DNA of 64,000 bases from Mesorhizobium sp. GTDB lineage: Bacteria; Pseudomonadota; Alphaproteobacteria; Rhizobiales; Rhizobiaceae. Numbering within the stretch: position 1 is the first letter of the stretch; every line of letters begins with the position of its first letter. Under the pieces are notes generated by a model. The model did no database searches. It was not told where the DNA came from and was given only the letters and a program-made list of their open reading frames with translations. Shown piece by piece: positions 16,632-26,867 of the stretch. The DNA is taken from positions 124,001 to 188,000 of the forward strand of contig SAQG01000003.1 in NCBI GenBank assembly GCA_004020315.1, written 5' to 3'. The translations under genes and the position numbers were made by a program.

Positions 16632-19187
16632 TCATAAGGCCTGTCGCGCCGGCGGCTCTTTCGCCACTGCGCCTTCCTCTTGGCTGAGGGCGCCCGGCCG
16701 CAGCTTGAACAGGATCAGCAGCGGCCCGGCGACGAAGATGGAGGAATAGGTGCCGGCGAGGATGCCGAAGATCATCGCGACCGTGAAGGACTGGATGACC
16801 TCGCCGCCCCAGATCGAAAGCGCCGCCAGCGCAAACAACGTGGTCACGCCGGTCAGGACCGTTCGCGCCAGTGTCTGGTTCATCGACAGATCGAGCAGCT
16901 CGGCAATCGGCATCCTTTTATAGCGGCGCAAATTCTCGCGGACCCGGTCATAGACGACAACTGTATCGTTGATGGAGTAGCCAACAATGGTCAGGATCGC
17001 GGCTATCGAGGTCAAATTAAACTCTATGCCCGCGACGACGTAGAAGCCGATCATCAGGATCACATCGTGGAACGTCGAAATGATGGCGCCGAGCCCGAAC
17101 TGCCACTCGAACCTGATCCAGATATAGACGAGCATCGCCAGCAGCGAGGCGAGCACGCCCATTGTGCCGTTAAACGCGAGTTCGGAAGACACTGTCGGAC
17201 CGACAACCTCGATGCGGCGGAACTCGTAGTCGGACTCGAGCGCGCTTCTTACTTTCCCAACGGCGGACTGTTCGGCAATGTCGCCGCCCCCCTGGGTGCC
17301 GATGCGGATCAGCACGTCCCGGGTCGAGCCGAACTCCTGCACCTGTACTTCGCCCAGTTCGAGACCTGTCAGGCGCTCGCGGATGTCGCCGATGTCGGCC
17401 TGCTGGCCCTTCGCCTGCACCTCGATGCTCGAACCGCCGCGAAAGTCGATGCCGTAGTTCATGCCGACAGTGAAGAACAGCACGGCCGAAGCGATCGACA
17501 ACAGCAAGGACAGCGTGAAGGCGTACTTTCGGAATGCCATGAACGGCACGCGCGTGTCGTCGGGCACCAGCCGCATGACACCGCTGGGCATCGTTTTCGG
17601 GCGCTGCCGGCGAAGCCAGAACGCGACCAGCCAGCGCGTCAGCGTAAACGCCGTGAACACGGTGGTGACGATGCCGATGGCGAGGGTGACGGCAAACCCC
17701 TTGATCGGCCCTGAGCCGAGGAAGAACAGGATGACGGCGGCAATCAGCGTCGTCACATTGGCATCGACGACGGTCGCCAGCGCCTGTCTGAACCCGGAAT
17801 CCATCGACTGCACGATCGAGCGCCCTTGGCGGTTCTCTTCGCGGACGCGCTCGAAGATGATGACGTTGGAATCGACCGCCATGCCCATCGTCAGCACGAT
17901 GCCGGCGATGCCGGGCAGCGTCAGCGTCGCGCCGAGCACCGACAGGATGGCGATGATCAGTGCGACGTTGGCCAGGAGCGCGATATTCGCGATCAGTCCC
18001 AGTCGCCCATAGGCGAACAGCATGAAGCCGACGACCAGCAACCCGGCGATGATTGATGCGAACTGGCCCGCCTCGATTGAATCGCTGCCGAGGCTCGGGC
18101 CGACGGTGCGTTCTTCGACGATGGTGAGGTCAACAGGCAGTGCGCCGGCGCGCAGCAGGACCGCAAGATCGTTCGCGCTCTCCACCGTGAAACTGCCGGA
18201 TATCTGCCCGGTGCCGCCCAGGATCGGTTCGCGGATCTGAGGCGCGGAGATCACCTCGTTGTCGAGGATGATCGCGAACAGGCGCCCGACATTGGCCTGA
18301 GTAGCCTGACCGAAGCGGGTGGCGCCGCGGCTGTCGAAGCGAAACGAGACCACCGGCTCGTTAGTGCGCTGGTCGAAGGTGGCCTGCGCGTCGACGAGAT
18401 TTTCGCCGGAGACGATGATCCGGTTCTCGATCAGATAGGGGACCCGCGGCTCGTCCGTCGAATTCAACACCGTCGAGCCCGCCGGCGGGCGGCCGGAGAT
18501 CGCCTCCTCGACCGGCATCGACTGGTCGACCATCTGGAAGGTCAGCTTCGCGGTCTGTCCGAGGATATCCTTCAGCCGCTGCGGATCCTGCAGGCCCGGC
18601 ACCTGGACCATGATGCGCTCAGATCCCTGGCGCTGGATGATCGGCTCGGTCGTGCCGAGCTCGTTGACGCGCCGGCCCACCACCTCGATCGATTGGGTCA
18701 GCGCCGCGGCGAGACGGTAGTCGACCCCGGCTTCGGTCAGCGTGAAACGCAGCAGACCCGGTTCCGGCTCGGTCATCTCCATCTCGGTCACCGAGCCGCT
18801 CATGAAAAGCCCGGTCGAGATCGGCTGCGTCAGTCTTTCGAGCGCGCTCTTCGCAGCATCGATCTGGCCTTGGTCGCGAATGCGGACCTGGATGGAATTG
18901 GCGGTGCCGGCAAGGCCGGTATAGCCGATCTGGGCATCGCGCAGCGATGTGCGGACCTCGTCTCGCGCCGCTTCGAGGCGTTCGTTGGCGAGGTCTTGCC
19001 GATCGATCTGGAGCAGGATGTGCGAGCCGCCCTGCAGGTCTAGGCCCAGCGTCAGCTGCTGCTTTGGCAGCCAATTCGGCAGCGATGCCAGAGTGGAGGC
19101 GGGAACCAGATTGGGCGCTGCGTACAGGACACCGGCCAGGACCGTCAGCCAGATGAGAATGGTCTTCCAGCGCGAAAAATGCAGCAT
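16632..19187 (-). CDS. secDF: Protein translocase subunit SecDF (fused SecD and SecF)
   Basis: An 851-residue membrane protein. The SecD half starts with a single helix and the GLDLQGGSHILLQID motif, has a large periplasmic region, and ends with a five-helix block containing GMAVDSNVIIFERVREE. The SecF half begins near residue 545 (FRKYAFTLSLLLSIASAVLFF) and carries GIDFRGGSSIEV and GYSINDTVVVYDRVREN. SecDF uses the proton gradient to help SecYEG export proteins. Gene fusion is normal in many alphaproteobacteria. Nothing looks broken. Confidence 0.97.
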   Translation of the reverse strand: MLHFSRWKTILIWLTVLAGVLYAAPNLVPASTLASLPNWLPKQQLTLGLDLQGGSHILLQIDRQDLANERLEAARDEVRTSLRDAQIGYTGLAGTANSIQVRIRDQGQIDAAKSALERLTQPISTGLFMSGSVTEMEMTEPEPGLLRFTLTEAGVDYRLAAALTQSIEVVGRRVNELGTTEPIIQRQGSERIMVQVPGLQDPQRLKDILGQTAKLTFQMVDQSMPVEEAISGRPPAGSTVLNSTDEPRVPYLIENRIIVSGENLVDAQATFDQRTNEPVVSFRFDSRGATRFGQATQANVGRLFAIILDNEVISAPQIREPILGGTGQISGSFTVESANDLAVLLRAGALPVDLTIVEERTVGPSLGSDSIEAGQFASIIAGLLVVGFMLFAYGRLGLIANIALLANVALIIAILSVLGATLTLPGIAGIVLTMGMAVDSNVIIFERVREENRQGRSIVQSMDSGFRQALATVVDANVTTLIAAVILFFLGSGPIKGFAVTLAIGIVTTVFTAFTLTRWLVAFWLRRQRPKTMPSGVMRLVPDDTRVPFMAFRKYAFTLSLLLSIASAVLFFTVGMNYGIDFRGGSSIEVQAKGQQADIGDIRERLTGLELGEVQVQEFGSTRDVLIRIGTQGGGDIAEQSAVGKVRSALESDYEFRRIEVVGPTVSSELAFNGTMGVLASLLAMLVYIWIRFEWQFGLGAIISTFHDVILMIGFYVVAGIEFNLTSIAAILTIVGYSINDTVVVYDRVRENLRRYKRMPIAELLDLSMNQTLARTVLTGVTTLFALAALSIWGGEVIQSFTVAMIFGILAGTYSSIFVAGPLLILFKLRPGALSQEEGAVAKEPPARQAL

Positions 19188-19333
19188 GTTCTTGTCCGTT
19201 CAGCGCATATCGGGCGGAAACCGCCTCCGACAAGAGCTTTGGCGTTCCGATCGGCGAGCAACTCGAAGAGAGCCCGAACGGAACGCGATGTGAAAGGTTT
19301 GGGAGTCGGGAGGCCGCGGTCGCGCGGCCAGGA

Positions 19334-19768
19334 TCATGCCGTGAGAAGCGGAGGCGCGCGCGCATCAAAGGCGCGGATCGGCGACAGTTCCGGCCGGTCC
19401 TCAAACCCTATACCAAACGGTGCGGCTGACGCGGTTTCGAGCGGCAGGCGCAAATCCGGGATGATGCAAAAGGGCTTGCCGTTTCCCGCAATGGCAGGCG
19501 TTCCCGTCTTGAAACGGGAAGTCTCAGCTGCAACACGGCGGGCAATGTCGCGGACAAGGATGGTCGCGACCGGCTTGGACGCAGCGAGCCTTATTTGCTC
19601 TTTGGCTACATCCTGTCCGGCTTGGACAGCTGTGGTCGCAGGAATGGTCCAGATCAAAAAGAGGAGCGAAGCGAGCAGCCGCAGACCAGCACCCGCGCTG
19701 AGCAGAACGCCGCGCCTAGCCCGTCTTCGGCCGCTTCGTCTCATCTCATCGGTACGGCTCTCATACAC
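19334..19768 (-). CDS. Hypothetical protein with N-terminal membrane segment
   Basis: A 144-residue frame (136 if ATG 19744 is used). A very basic start (RRSGRRRARRG) precedes one hydrophobic stretch (LLASLLFLIWTIPATTAV), which could be a signal anchor, then a soluble part of about 90 residues with one Cys. I recognise no domain. No good SD is seen for either start. It is upstream of secDF in the same direction, 146 bases away. It is kept because the composition looks coding and no better frame covers the region. Confidence 0.45.
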   Translation of the reverse strand: MYESRTDEMRRSGRRRARRGVLLSAGAGLRLLASLLFLIWTIPATTAVQAGQDVAKEQIRLAASKPVATILVRDIARRVAAETSRFKTGTPAIAGNGKPFCIIPDLRLPLETASAAPFGIGFEDRPELSPIRAFDARAPPLLTA

Positions 19769-19901
19769 TGCGATTAATACGCTTTCGCCTTCGTTGCCTC
19801 AGTAAGCGGCAGGCCGCACTCTTAGTCTAACTATAGCACTTGCGTTGCGAATTGAAGCGCACCTTTCACGGACTAAAAGCGTCGGCCGATCGATTGGCAG
19901 C

Positions 19902-20378
19902 CTACCGCTTCTCGATCAATCGGACATAGTTTTGCAGGATGCTGCTCCAGCCACGATCGGATTCGAAGATCTCTCGCGCCGCTTCGCCGGTCGCGCCCAT
20001 GTTCTCAAGCCGACGATGCTCGAGCTCGACGCGAGTCGCGTTCCCACCGGCCTCGGAGAACTTGATCTCGACTTCGGTCAGCAGCGACGGATCATATTGC
20101 CAGTCGGCGCGAATCCGCCATGCCAGGACGATGCGGTTTGGCGGTTCCCACGCCAGCACTTCGCCCCAGTCGCATTCCGTCCCATCCTCGCCGGTCTCAA
20201 ACCAGCGGCCGCCTGCCTTTGGCTCGATGGTCGCGCTCTTGAGTGCGGACTTGCCTATGGAGTAGGACGCCGGCCACCAACGTCCGAACCCGCTCGTGAA
20301 CACTTCAAACGCCGTGGCAACCGGCACGTCCACGGTGACCGACTTGCGCACAGGTGCTGGTTTAATGATCGCCATCAT
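19902..20378 (-). CDS. SRPBCC family protein (AHSA1 / START-like)
   Basis: A 158-residue AHSA1-type protein: VRKSVTVDVPVATAFEVFTSGFGRWWPASYSIG at the start, then GGRWFETGEDGTECDWGEVLAWEPPNRIVLAWRI and the C-terminal helix SDRGWSSILQNYVRLI. This is the WW-containing subgroup often next to ArsR regulators. AAGGAG precedes ATG 20378, and the gene overlaps the end of the ArsR gene by 17 bases, so translation is coupled. The ligand is unknown. It has the same arrangement as the pair at 5831-6750. Confidence 0.9.
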   Translation of the reverse strand: MMAIIKPAPVRKSVTVDVPVATAFEVFTSGFGRWWPASYSIGKSALKSATIEPKAGGRWFETGEDGTECDWGEVLAWEPPNRIVLAWRIRADWQYDPSLLTEVEIKFSEAGGNATRVELEHRRLENMGATGEAAREIFESDRGWSSILQNYVRLIEKR

Positions 20379-20691
20379 TATTTTGCTCCTTGGCTTTGTT
20401 GACCTCGTTTCGGAAGGCGTCGAGCGCGTTCCCCCACATTTGGTCGAGCCAGGCACGCATCTCGCCAAGACCGTGAGGGTCGACGTGATAGATGTTGCTG
20501 GCACCGCGAGGCTCGGCGCGGACCAGCCGCGCCTCCCTCAGCACCTTCAGGTGATGAGAGATCGCGGGCTGAGACACAGGCAGGGTCCGAGCGAGGTTCG
20601 CTACCGAACGCGGCTCGTCGGCCACAAGCTCGAATACCTTTCTGCGCGTGGGATCGGCCAGCGCGACCACTCCTGCATAATCATAAACCAT
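20362..20691 (-). CDS. ArsR-family transcriptional repressor (SRPBCC-associated)
   Basis: A 109-residue winged-helix protein: VVALADPTRRKVFELVADEPRSVANLARTLPVSQPAISHHLKVLREARLVRAEPRGASNIYHVDPHGL. It has no metal-sensing Cys pair. The start ATG 20691 sits inside an inverted repeat (20680-20701) with a third half-site upstream, implying that it represses itself and the overlapping SRPBCC gene. It is the second such module in the window but belongs to a different ArsR subgroup from the one at 6361, and its operator sequence differs. Confidence 0.92.
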   Translation of the reverse strand: MVYDYAGVVALADPTRRKVFELVADEPRSVANLARTLPVSQPAISHHLKVLREARLVRAEPRGASNIYHVDPHGLGEMRAWLDQMWGNALDAFRNEVNKAKEQNNDGDH

Positions 20692-20718
20692 GGCTTATGA
20701 TAAGCACAGATTTATGAT
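20680..20718 (-). promoter_or_regulatory. Operator over the ArsR start codon (ATCATAA/TTATGAT)
   Basis: ATCATAA at 20680-20686 and TTATGAT at 20695-20701 form a perfect dyad with an 8-base spacer, spanning the ArsR ATG. A further TTATGAT half-site lies at 20712-20718. This is a likely autoregulatory site. Confidence 0.72.
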
Positions 20719-20982
20719 CAAGGCAACCTCGGCTGTTTGCGAAGAAGAGCAGAGGGCGGCGTATTCTCTCCCTATTCAAGCCTCATGCTGCTCCCTTTAA
20801 TTGGGGGCACAGGGAAGGAGACCGCTCCAGAGCCCCTTCTCACATACAGCTTGAACGACTTGTCGAGCCGTATACGAGTATACGAGTCCGTCATCTACAT
20901 AGCTTTGTGACCTTTGTTGGCAAATGCGCACCGAGATTCGGCCCCTGCTGCCAGCATCCCTGCGACCATTTTGGAGACGCTC

Positions 20983-22053
20983 ATGGCCTCGAAAAGACTC
21001 CGTATTGCCGTGCTGTTTGGCGGACGCTCCGCCGAGCATGACGTTTCGGTGCTGTCGGCAACCAACATCATGCGTGCGCTGGAACCCGCGAAATACGATG
21101 CCATTCCCGTCTTCGTCACCCGCGAAGGACAATGGCTGCTGAGCAGCTTCGAGGACGGCACCCTGGCGAAACCGTCGACCGGTACCGAAGTCTGCCTCGT
21201 GCCGGGCGGACAGGGACGGATGATGGCGATCCCGATCCATGGCGCACCGTACGAACTGCCTGACATCGACATTCTGTTTCCCGCCCTGCACGGCCTCCAT
21301 GGCGAGGACGGCTCCGTGCAGGGGCTCGCGGAAGTAGCGCGCGTGCCGCTCGCCGGCTGCGGCATCCTCGGTTCGGCCGCAGCCCTCGACAAGGATTTTG
21401 CCAAGCGGCTGCTGAACGAGGCGGGCTTGCCCGCCGCGCGGTCCGTCACAATCCATCACGGCGCCGCACCGGCCTTTGCGGAACTGCAGAGCGCGTTTGG
21501 GCTCCCGTTTTTCATCAAGCCGGCCCGGCAGGGCTCCTCTGTCGGCGTCAGTAAGGTTTCGGCTGAAAAGGACTACGAGGCAGCGCTGACGGAAGGCTTT
21601 AGGCACGACCGCAAGCTGCTGGCCGAAGAGTTCGTTCAAGGCCGCGAGATCGAGTGCAGCGTGCTAGAGGATACGGAAGGCGGCCTCTTCGTTTCTCGTC
21701 CCGGCGAGATCGTGCCGGCACCGAGCCACGGTTTCTACAGCTACGACGCCAAATATATCGACGAGCACGGCGCGGCGCTGAAAGTCCCGGCCGAACTGCC
21801 GCAGGAGATCGAAGGCAGCATCCGCGCGATGGCGGCAAAGGCCTTCCGTGCGGTCGGCTGCGACGGCATGGCCCGCGTTGATTTCTTCGTGACCCCGGAC
21901 ATGCGCGTCCTCATCAACGAGCTCAACACCATTCCCGGTTTCACCGACATCAGCATGTATTCCAAGGCGATGGTGGCAAGCGGCGTCAGCTATCCCGAGA
22001 TCATCGATCGGCTGGTGGCGCACGGGCTGGCACGCGCTGGTCGATCAGCCTGA
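20983..22053 (+). CDS. ddl: D-alanine--D-alanine ligase
   Basis: A 356-residue ATP-grasp ligase joining two D-Ala for peptidoglycan precursors in the cytoplasm. Visible signatures are VLFGGRSAEHDVSVLSA near the start, FPALHGLHGEDGSVQGL near residue 95, GCGILGSAAALDKDFAKRLL, the ATP-grasp FFIKPARQGSSVGVSKV, and RVDFFVTPDMRVLINELNTIPGFT at the C-terminus with metal-binding Glu and Asn. GGAGACG precedes ATG 20983. Its length matches the longer DdlA class. It stands alone rather than in a cell-division cluster, so a second ddl elsewhere is likely. Confidence 0.95.
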   Translation: MASKRLRIAVLFGGRSAEHDVSVLSATNIMRALEPAKYDAIPVFVTREGQWLLSSFEDGTLAKPSTGTEVCLVPGGQGRMMAIPIHGAPYELPDIDILFPALHGLHGEDGSVQGLAEVARVPLAGCGILGSAAALDKDFAKRLLNEAGLPAARSVTIHHGAAPAFAELQSAFGLPFFIKPARQGSSVGVSKVSAEKDYEAALTEGFRHDRKLLAEEFVQGREIECSVLEDTEGGLFVSRPGEIVPAPSHGFYSYDAKYIDEHGAALKVPAELPQEIEGSIRAMAAKAFRAVGCDGMARVDFFVTPDMRVLINELNTIPGFTDISMYSKAMVASGVSYPEIIDRLVAHGLARAGRSA

Positions 22054-22413
22054 CCGTGCCAACGGCCCAAAAAAGCCGATGATACGTGTTATTCGCTTCT
22101 GGCTGGAGTCGAGGAAGGCTATGTCCAAACCCTCCGGGAAAGACAATCCATCAGGCATCACAAACTTCCACGCGAAGCGTGCGATCTCATGATGAACATC
22201 CACGTCACTTGTCCGTAGGATGCGGGCACCGGGATGCTTGGCCAGAACCTTTGCGATGTGCGCGAGCAGTTCTTCCGCGCCAGTCGCATGGACTGTAGGA
22301 TCCGTGTATGTCGCGCCATCGCTCCAGATCGGCAACAGCAACGCCCGCCGCTGCTCGGCGTTCTCATCGGACCAAGCAGCACAATACGAATCGATGAGAA
22401 GCGTCAAAGGCAT
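22045..22413 (-). CDS. NTF2-like (SnoaL-type) protein
   Basis: A 122-residue single-domain protein with the SnoaL-like pattern: LLIDSYCAAWSDENAEQRRALLLPIWSDGATYTDPTVHATGAEELLAHIAKVLAKHPGARI, then paired strands ending RITRIIGFFGPLA. A GGGGGA SD precedes ATG 22413; the frame is open upstream but looks non-coding. Its 3' end overlaps the convergent ddl stop by nine bases. The ligand or reaction is unknown. Confidence 0.82.
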   Translation of the reverse strand: MPLTLLIDSYCAAWSDENAEQRRALLLPIWSDGATYTDPTVHATGAEELLAHIAKVLAKHPGARILRTSDVDVHHEIARFAWKFVMPDGLSFPEGLDIAFLDSSQKRITRIIGFFGPLARSG

Positions 22414-22530
22414 TCTATTCCCCCAATGTAGATCACTGGTCTGACCGGCCCATGCTACGGACAATAAGCCCGAATCGCTGGCTGACGGCAAAGCGTGGTC
22501 CGCCTCAATAAGGCCGAAGACCAAATCCGC

Positions 22531-23460
22531 TCAGCCAGTCGGAAGGGATCCTTCTCGCAATCCAGATTGGAGAGATCTCTTATCCGGGCTTCCCAGAAAT
22601 TGCGATAACGCTGCGAAATCATCATGTAAGTGGCCAGCTGCAATCGCCCGTTGGAAGATCGCGTCGTAACTGTCGACCACGGAGCGGTCGATCTTGCGCG
22701 CCTCCATCAGCTCCAGGAGATGCTGGAATGCGCCGTAATGCGGGGAGATCGACGAGAGCGTCTCGTCGTCGCTGGCAAACCGGCCAGCATTCGTCCGCTT
22801 TATGAGGTCGGCGACAAGCCCGTCAATAACAGGCGCTAGTGCGGTCCACTGCCGTCCCAACTCGCCCAGGTCGATCTCTTCGGCCTGACACACGGCGATC
22901 GCATGCAGCGTTCCGAACAGCGCGCCCCACATGACAGCAAGCAGCGCGCTATCAAGCGCGTTTGCACGTCCCGGGTCTTCCCCGACATGCTGGACATTGC
23001 CGCCCAACGCACGAAACATCTCCTCGTTCGCGTCGAAAGCCTGCCTTGGCCCCGAGATCAGTATCGTCCCGGCATCTGTGCCGATGAAATCCGGCGTGGC
23101 CATGATCGCGCCATCGAGATAGCTGCCTCCGTGCGCTGCAAACCATTCAGCCGCTTCCCGTGCCCCATGCGGCGTTCCCGAAGTGAGTTCCACGATCAAC
23201 TTGCCGCGAATAGCTGAAGCAACAGCATCGTCGCGCAGAACTGCGCTTGCCTGGTAGTCGCTTACGTTCACGATGATAATCTCAGCCGCATTGACGGCTT
23301 CGAGGACGGACGCCGCAACGGTGGCGCCGAGCGCGGCCAGCGGTTCGGCCTTTTGTTTTGTCCTGTTCCAGACCGTCGTCCGATATCCCGACTGAAGCAG
23401 GACGCGGGCGAGCGCTGATCCCATACGACCCGTCCCCACAACGCTGATTGAAAGCTTCAT
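22531..23460 (-). CDS. NADPH-dependent imine-reductase-like / 6PGDH-family oxidoreductase
   Basis: A 309-residue protein. The N-terminal Rossmann domain (SVVGTGRMGSALARVLLQSGYRTTVWNRTKQKAEPL) binds NADP(H), the NRT following the second strand favouring NADP. The C-terminal helical domain has DSALLAVMWGALFGTLHAIAVCQAEEIDLGEL, like imine reductases and reductive aminases rather than classical hydroxyacid dehydrogenases. It is divergent from an HxlR regulator (23580) with a 119-base gap holding dyads. The natural substrate is unknown. Confidence 0.85.
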   Translation of the reverse strand: MKLSISVVGTGRMGSALARVLLQSGYRTTVWNRTKQKAEPLAALGATVAASVLEAVNAAEIIIVNVSDYQASAVLRDDAVASAIRGKLIVELTSGTPHGAREAAEWFAAHGGSYLDGAIMATPDFIGTDAGTILISGPRQAFDANEEMFRALGGNVQHVGEDPGRANALDSALLAVMWGALFGTLHAIAVCQAEEIDLGELGRQWTALAPVIDGLVADLIKRTNAGRFASDDETLSSISPHYGAFQHLLELMEARKIDRSVVDSYDAIFQRAIAAGHLHDDFAALSQFLGSPDKRSLQSGLREGSLPTG

Positions 23461-23465
23461 TGCAA

Positions 23466-23569
23466 CACTCCATACCAATAGGCGCCAATTTGTCGTCACG
23501 GGCAGAGGTATGTTGGAGTGAGCGGCGCGCACAATACGCACCTGGAGGTAAGTGGTTACCCAACGGTAA
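23466..23569. promoter_or_regulatory. Divergent promoter region with dyads (HxlR candidate sites)
   Basis: CACTCCA (23466-23472) and TGGAGTG (23514-23520) form a long-spaced perfect inverted repeat with inner ATACC/GGTAT. A second dyad, TTACC-CAAC-GGTAA (23556-23569), overlaps the region just before the HxlR SD. Either could be the HxlR site. Confidence 0.45.
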
Positions 23570-23579
23570 GGAGAACATC

Positions 23580-23903
23580 ATGAATCAGCCGACGGGAAAT
23601 TGCGGCTTTGCAACCGCGATCAAGGCGATCGAAGGGAAGTGGAAAGTGGATATTCTTTGCGAGCTTGGAACGGCGTCTCGCAGGTTCGGCCGGTTGAGGC
23701 AGTCGATTCCGGCGATCAGTGAAAAGATGCTGACGCAGCAATTGCGAGAACTGGAGGCTGACGGGCTTGTGAACCGGGAAGTCTATCCGGGATCGCCGAC
23801 CAAGGTCGTCTATTCGTTGACGGAAAGCGGAGCGGCCCTCAATGCTGGAGCAGAGGCGTTATGCCGTTGGGGTGAACGGTTCCCTTCCCGTACCGACGCT
23901 TAG
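23580..23903 (+). CDS. HxlR-family transcriptional regulator
   Basis: A 107-residue MarR-like winged helix: CGFATAIKAIEGKWKVDILCELGTASRRFGRLRQSIPAISEKMLTQQLRELEADGLVNREVYPGSPTKVVYSLTESG. The single conserved Cys near residue 8 (in GNCGF) is the redox or electrophile-sensing residue in relatives such as YodB and HypR. AAGGAG precedes ATG 23580. The divergent imine-reductase-like gene is the probable target. A 238-base gap follows before the next operon, in which only scattered AT-rich promoter-like sequence is seen. Confidence 0.92.
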   Translation: MNQPTGNCGFATAIKAIEGKWKVDILCELGTASRRFGRLRQSIPAISEKMLTQQLRELEADGLVNREVYPGSPTKVVYSLTESGAALNAGAEALCRWGERFPSRTDA

Positions 23904-24141
23904 AGAGGAGGGGTTCCGGTCTACCCTCGATCTGTCCGCCCGATTTGAGGGTGCTTCAGTCACGAAAAATGTCAGACAAATCGGACTATTTACGAACAGC
24001 AAATGAGTCTCTAGAGTTCAGATCGCGGCTGGAATGGCGCCGTTCTTTCGTTGCCAGCAACCCTTGAGGAGGAGGGCGTCCAAGCCGCATTCGACAAAGT
24101 TCAGATCAGCGAAAATGACTGAATCAAACGGGAGGTTGAAT

Positions 24142-25104
24142 ATGAAATCTGCGATACGAAATGCGTCTGTCGCCGCCGCGGCCTTGGCTCTCGGCCTGTC
24201 CATCACGGCGATTGCCCGTGCCCAGGACAAACCGACGCTAGCCTTCGTCGTCAACGGCGCTTCCGATTTCTGGAAGGCGGCCGAAGCCGGCGTAAAGAAG
24301 GCCCAGGCCGAACTGCCCAACTACAATCTCGAGCTCAAATATCCGGAGCAGTCGTCGGTCGCCATCCAGCAGCGGCTGATGGATGATCTGGTGACGGCCG
24401 GCGTCAAGGCGATCATGGTTTCGGCAGTCGACCCCAAGACTTCGACCGACGGGCTCAACAAGATTGCCTCGGAGACGGCGCTGTTCACCACCGACAGCGA
24501 CGCGCCGCAGACCAAGCGTATCGCCTATATCGGCTCGTCCAACATCGATGCCGGCAAGCAGGCGGCCGAGATCGCCAAGAAGGCGATGCCCGACGGCGGC
24601 AAATGCCTCGGCTTCGTCGGCCTGCTCGGCGCCGACAATGCCAAGGAGCGCATCGAAGGCATGAAGGAAGGGCTCGCCGGCACCAAGATCGAGCTGATCG
24701 ACGTGCGTGGCGACGACATCGACCAGGCCCGCGCCAAGAAGAACGTCGAGGACGCGCTGGTCGCCAGCCCCGACGTCACCTGCATGGTCGGCTTCTATTC
24801 CTACAACACGCCGCGTATCTATGAAGCGCTGCGCGACGCCGGCAAGCTCGGCCAGATCACGGTCGTCGGCTTCGACGATGATCCAATCACGCTGGGCGGC
24901 GTCAAGGAAGGCACCGTTGCCGCCACCGTCGTGCAGCAGCCCTTCGAATGGGCCTACCAGGGCATGAAGCTGATGGCCGCCTATCTCGAGGGCGACAAGT
25001 CGGGCATTCCGGAGAACGGCCTGATCATCATTCCGACCAAGATCATCGGCAAGGACGACGTCGACGCCTATGCCGCCAATCTGAAGGCGATGTCCGGCAA
25101 TTAG
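24142..25104 (+). CDS. Periplasmic sugar-binding protein of ABC importer
   Basis: A 320-residue Peripla_BP_4 family protein. The signal peptide (KSAIRNASVAAAALALGLSITAIARAQ) is cleaved near residue 28. The mature part starts PTLAFVVNGASDFWKAAEAGVKKAQ, with the NGASDFW ligand loop, and later has VVGFDDDPITLGGVKEGTVAATVVQQPFEWAY, the standard hinge and C-lobe. GGGAGG precedes ATG 24142. It is the first gene of a three-gene importer operon with no catabolic gene attached, so the ligand cannot be guessed. Confidence 0.92.
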   Translation: MKSAIRNASVAAAALALGLSITAIARAQDKPTLAFVVNGASDFWKAAEAGVKKAQAELPNYNLELKYPEQSSVAIQQRLMDDLVTAGVKAIMVSAVDPKTSTDGLNKIASETALFTTDSDAPQTKRIAYIGSSNIDAGKQAAEIAKKAMPDGGKCLGFVGLLGADNAKERIEGMKEGLAGTKIELIDVRGDDIDQARAKKNVEDALVASPDVTCMVGFYSYNTPRIYEALRDAGKLGQITVVGFDDDPITLGGVKEGTVAATVVQQPFEWAYQGMKLMAAYLEGDKSGIPENGLIIIPTKIIGKDDVDAYAANLKAMSGN

Positions 25105-25119
25105 GACGAAAGCAGTTGC

Positions 25120-25147
25120 GCCGGCTCGAGGTTCGCTTCGGGCCGGC
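25120..25147 (+). terminator. Hairpin after binding-protein gene
   Basis: GCCGGCTCGA and TCGGGCCGGC pair (one wobble) across an 8-base loop, 16 bases after the binding-protein stop. There is no T run, so it is more likely an mRNA stabiliser or processing stop than a full terminator. Confidence 0.5.
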
Positions 25148-25197
25148 GGCTCGCATTGACGAACCCTGCGAGGGTCGTCAGTCTGCAGATGTGGCAC

Positions 25198-25267
25198 GAG
25201 CATGATCCCGAACCGAAGGACCGCGTCAGCGAAAAGCGGGCACCGGTCTTCGCTGGAGATCATGCTC
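25198..25267. repeat. Palindromic intergenic repeat (copy 2)
   Basis: GAGCATGATC at the left and GATCATGCTC at the right are perfect 10-base reverse complements enclosing a region with AAAGCGGGCACCGG. It sits inside the importer operon, between the binding-protein and ATPase genes. Confidence 0.8.
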
Positions 25268-25296
25268 AAACAACGGCCCACCGGCTGCTGTCAGGC

Positions 25297-26844
<1,548 letters not shown>

Positions 26845-26867
26845 TTCGCAGGATTGGGGAGAAGACG

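Noticed and set aside
20868-20886. Tandem GTATACGA repeat before ddl
   Set aside because: Two copies of an 8-base unit only, with no dyad centred on them that fits a known operator and no regulator nearby.
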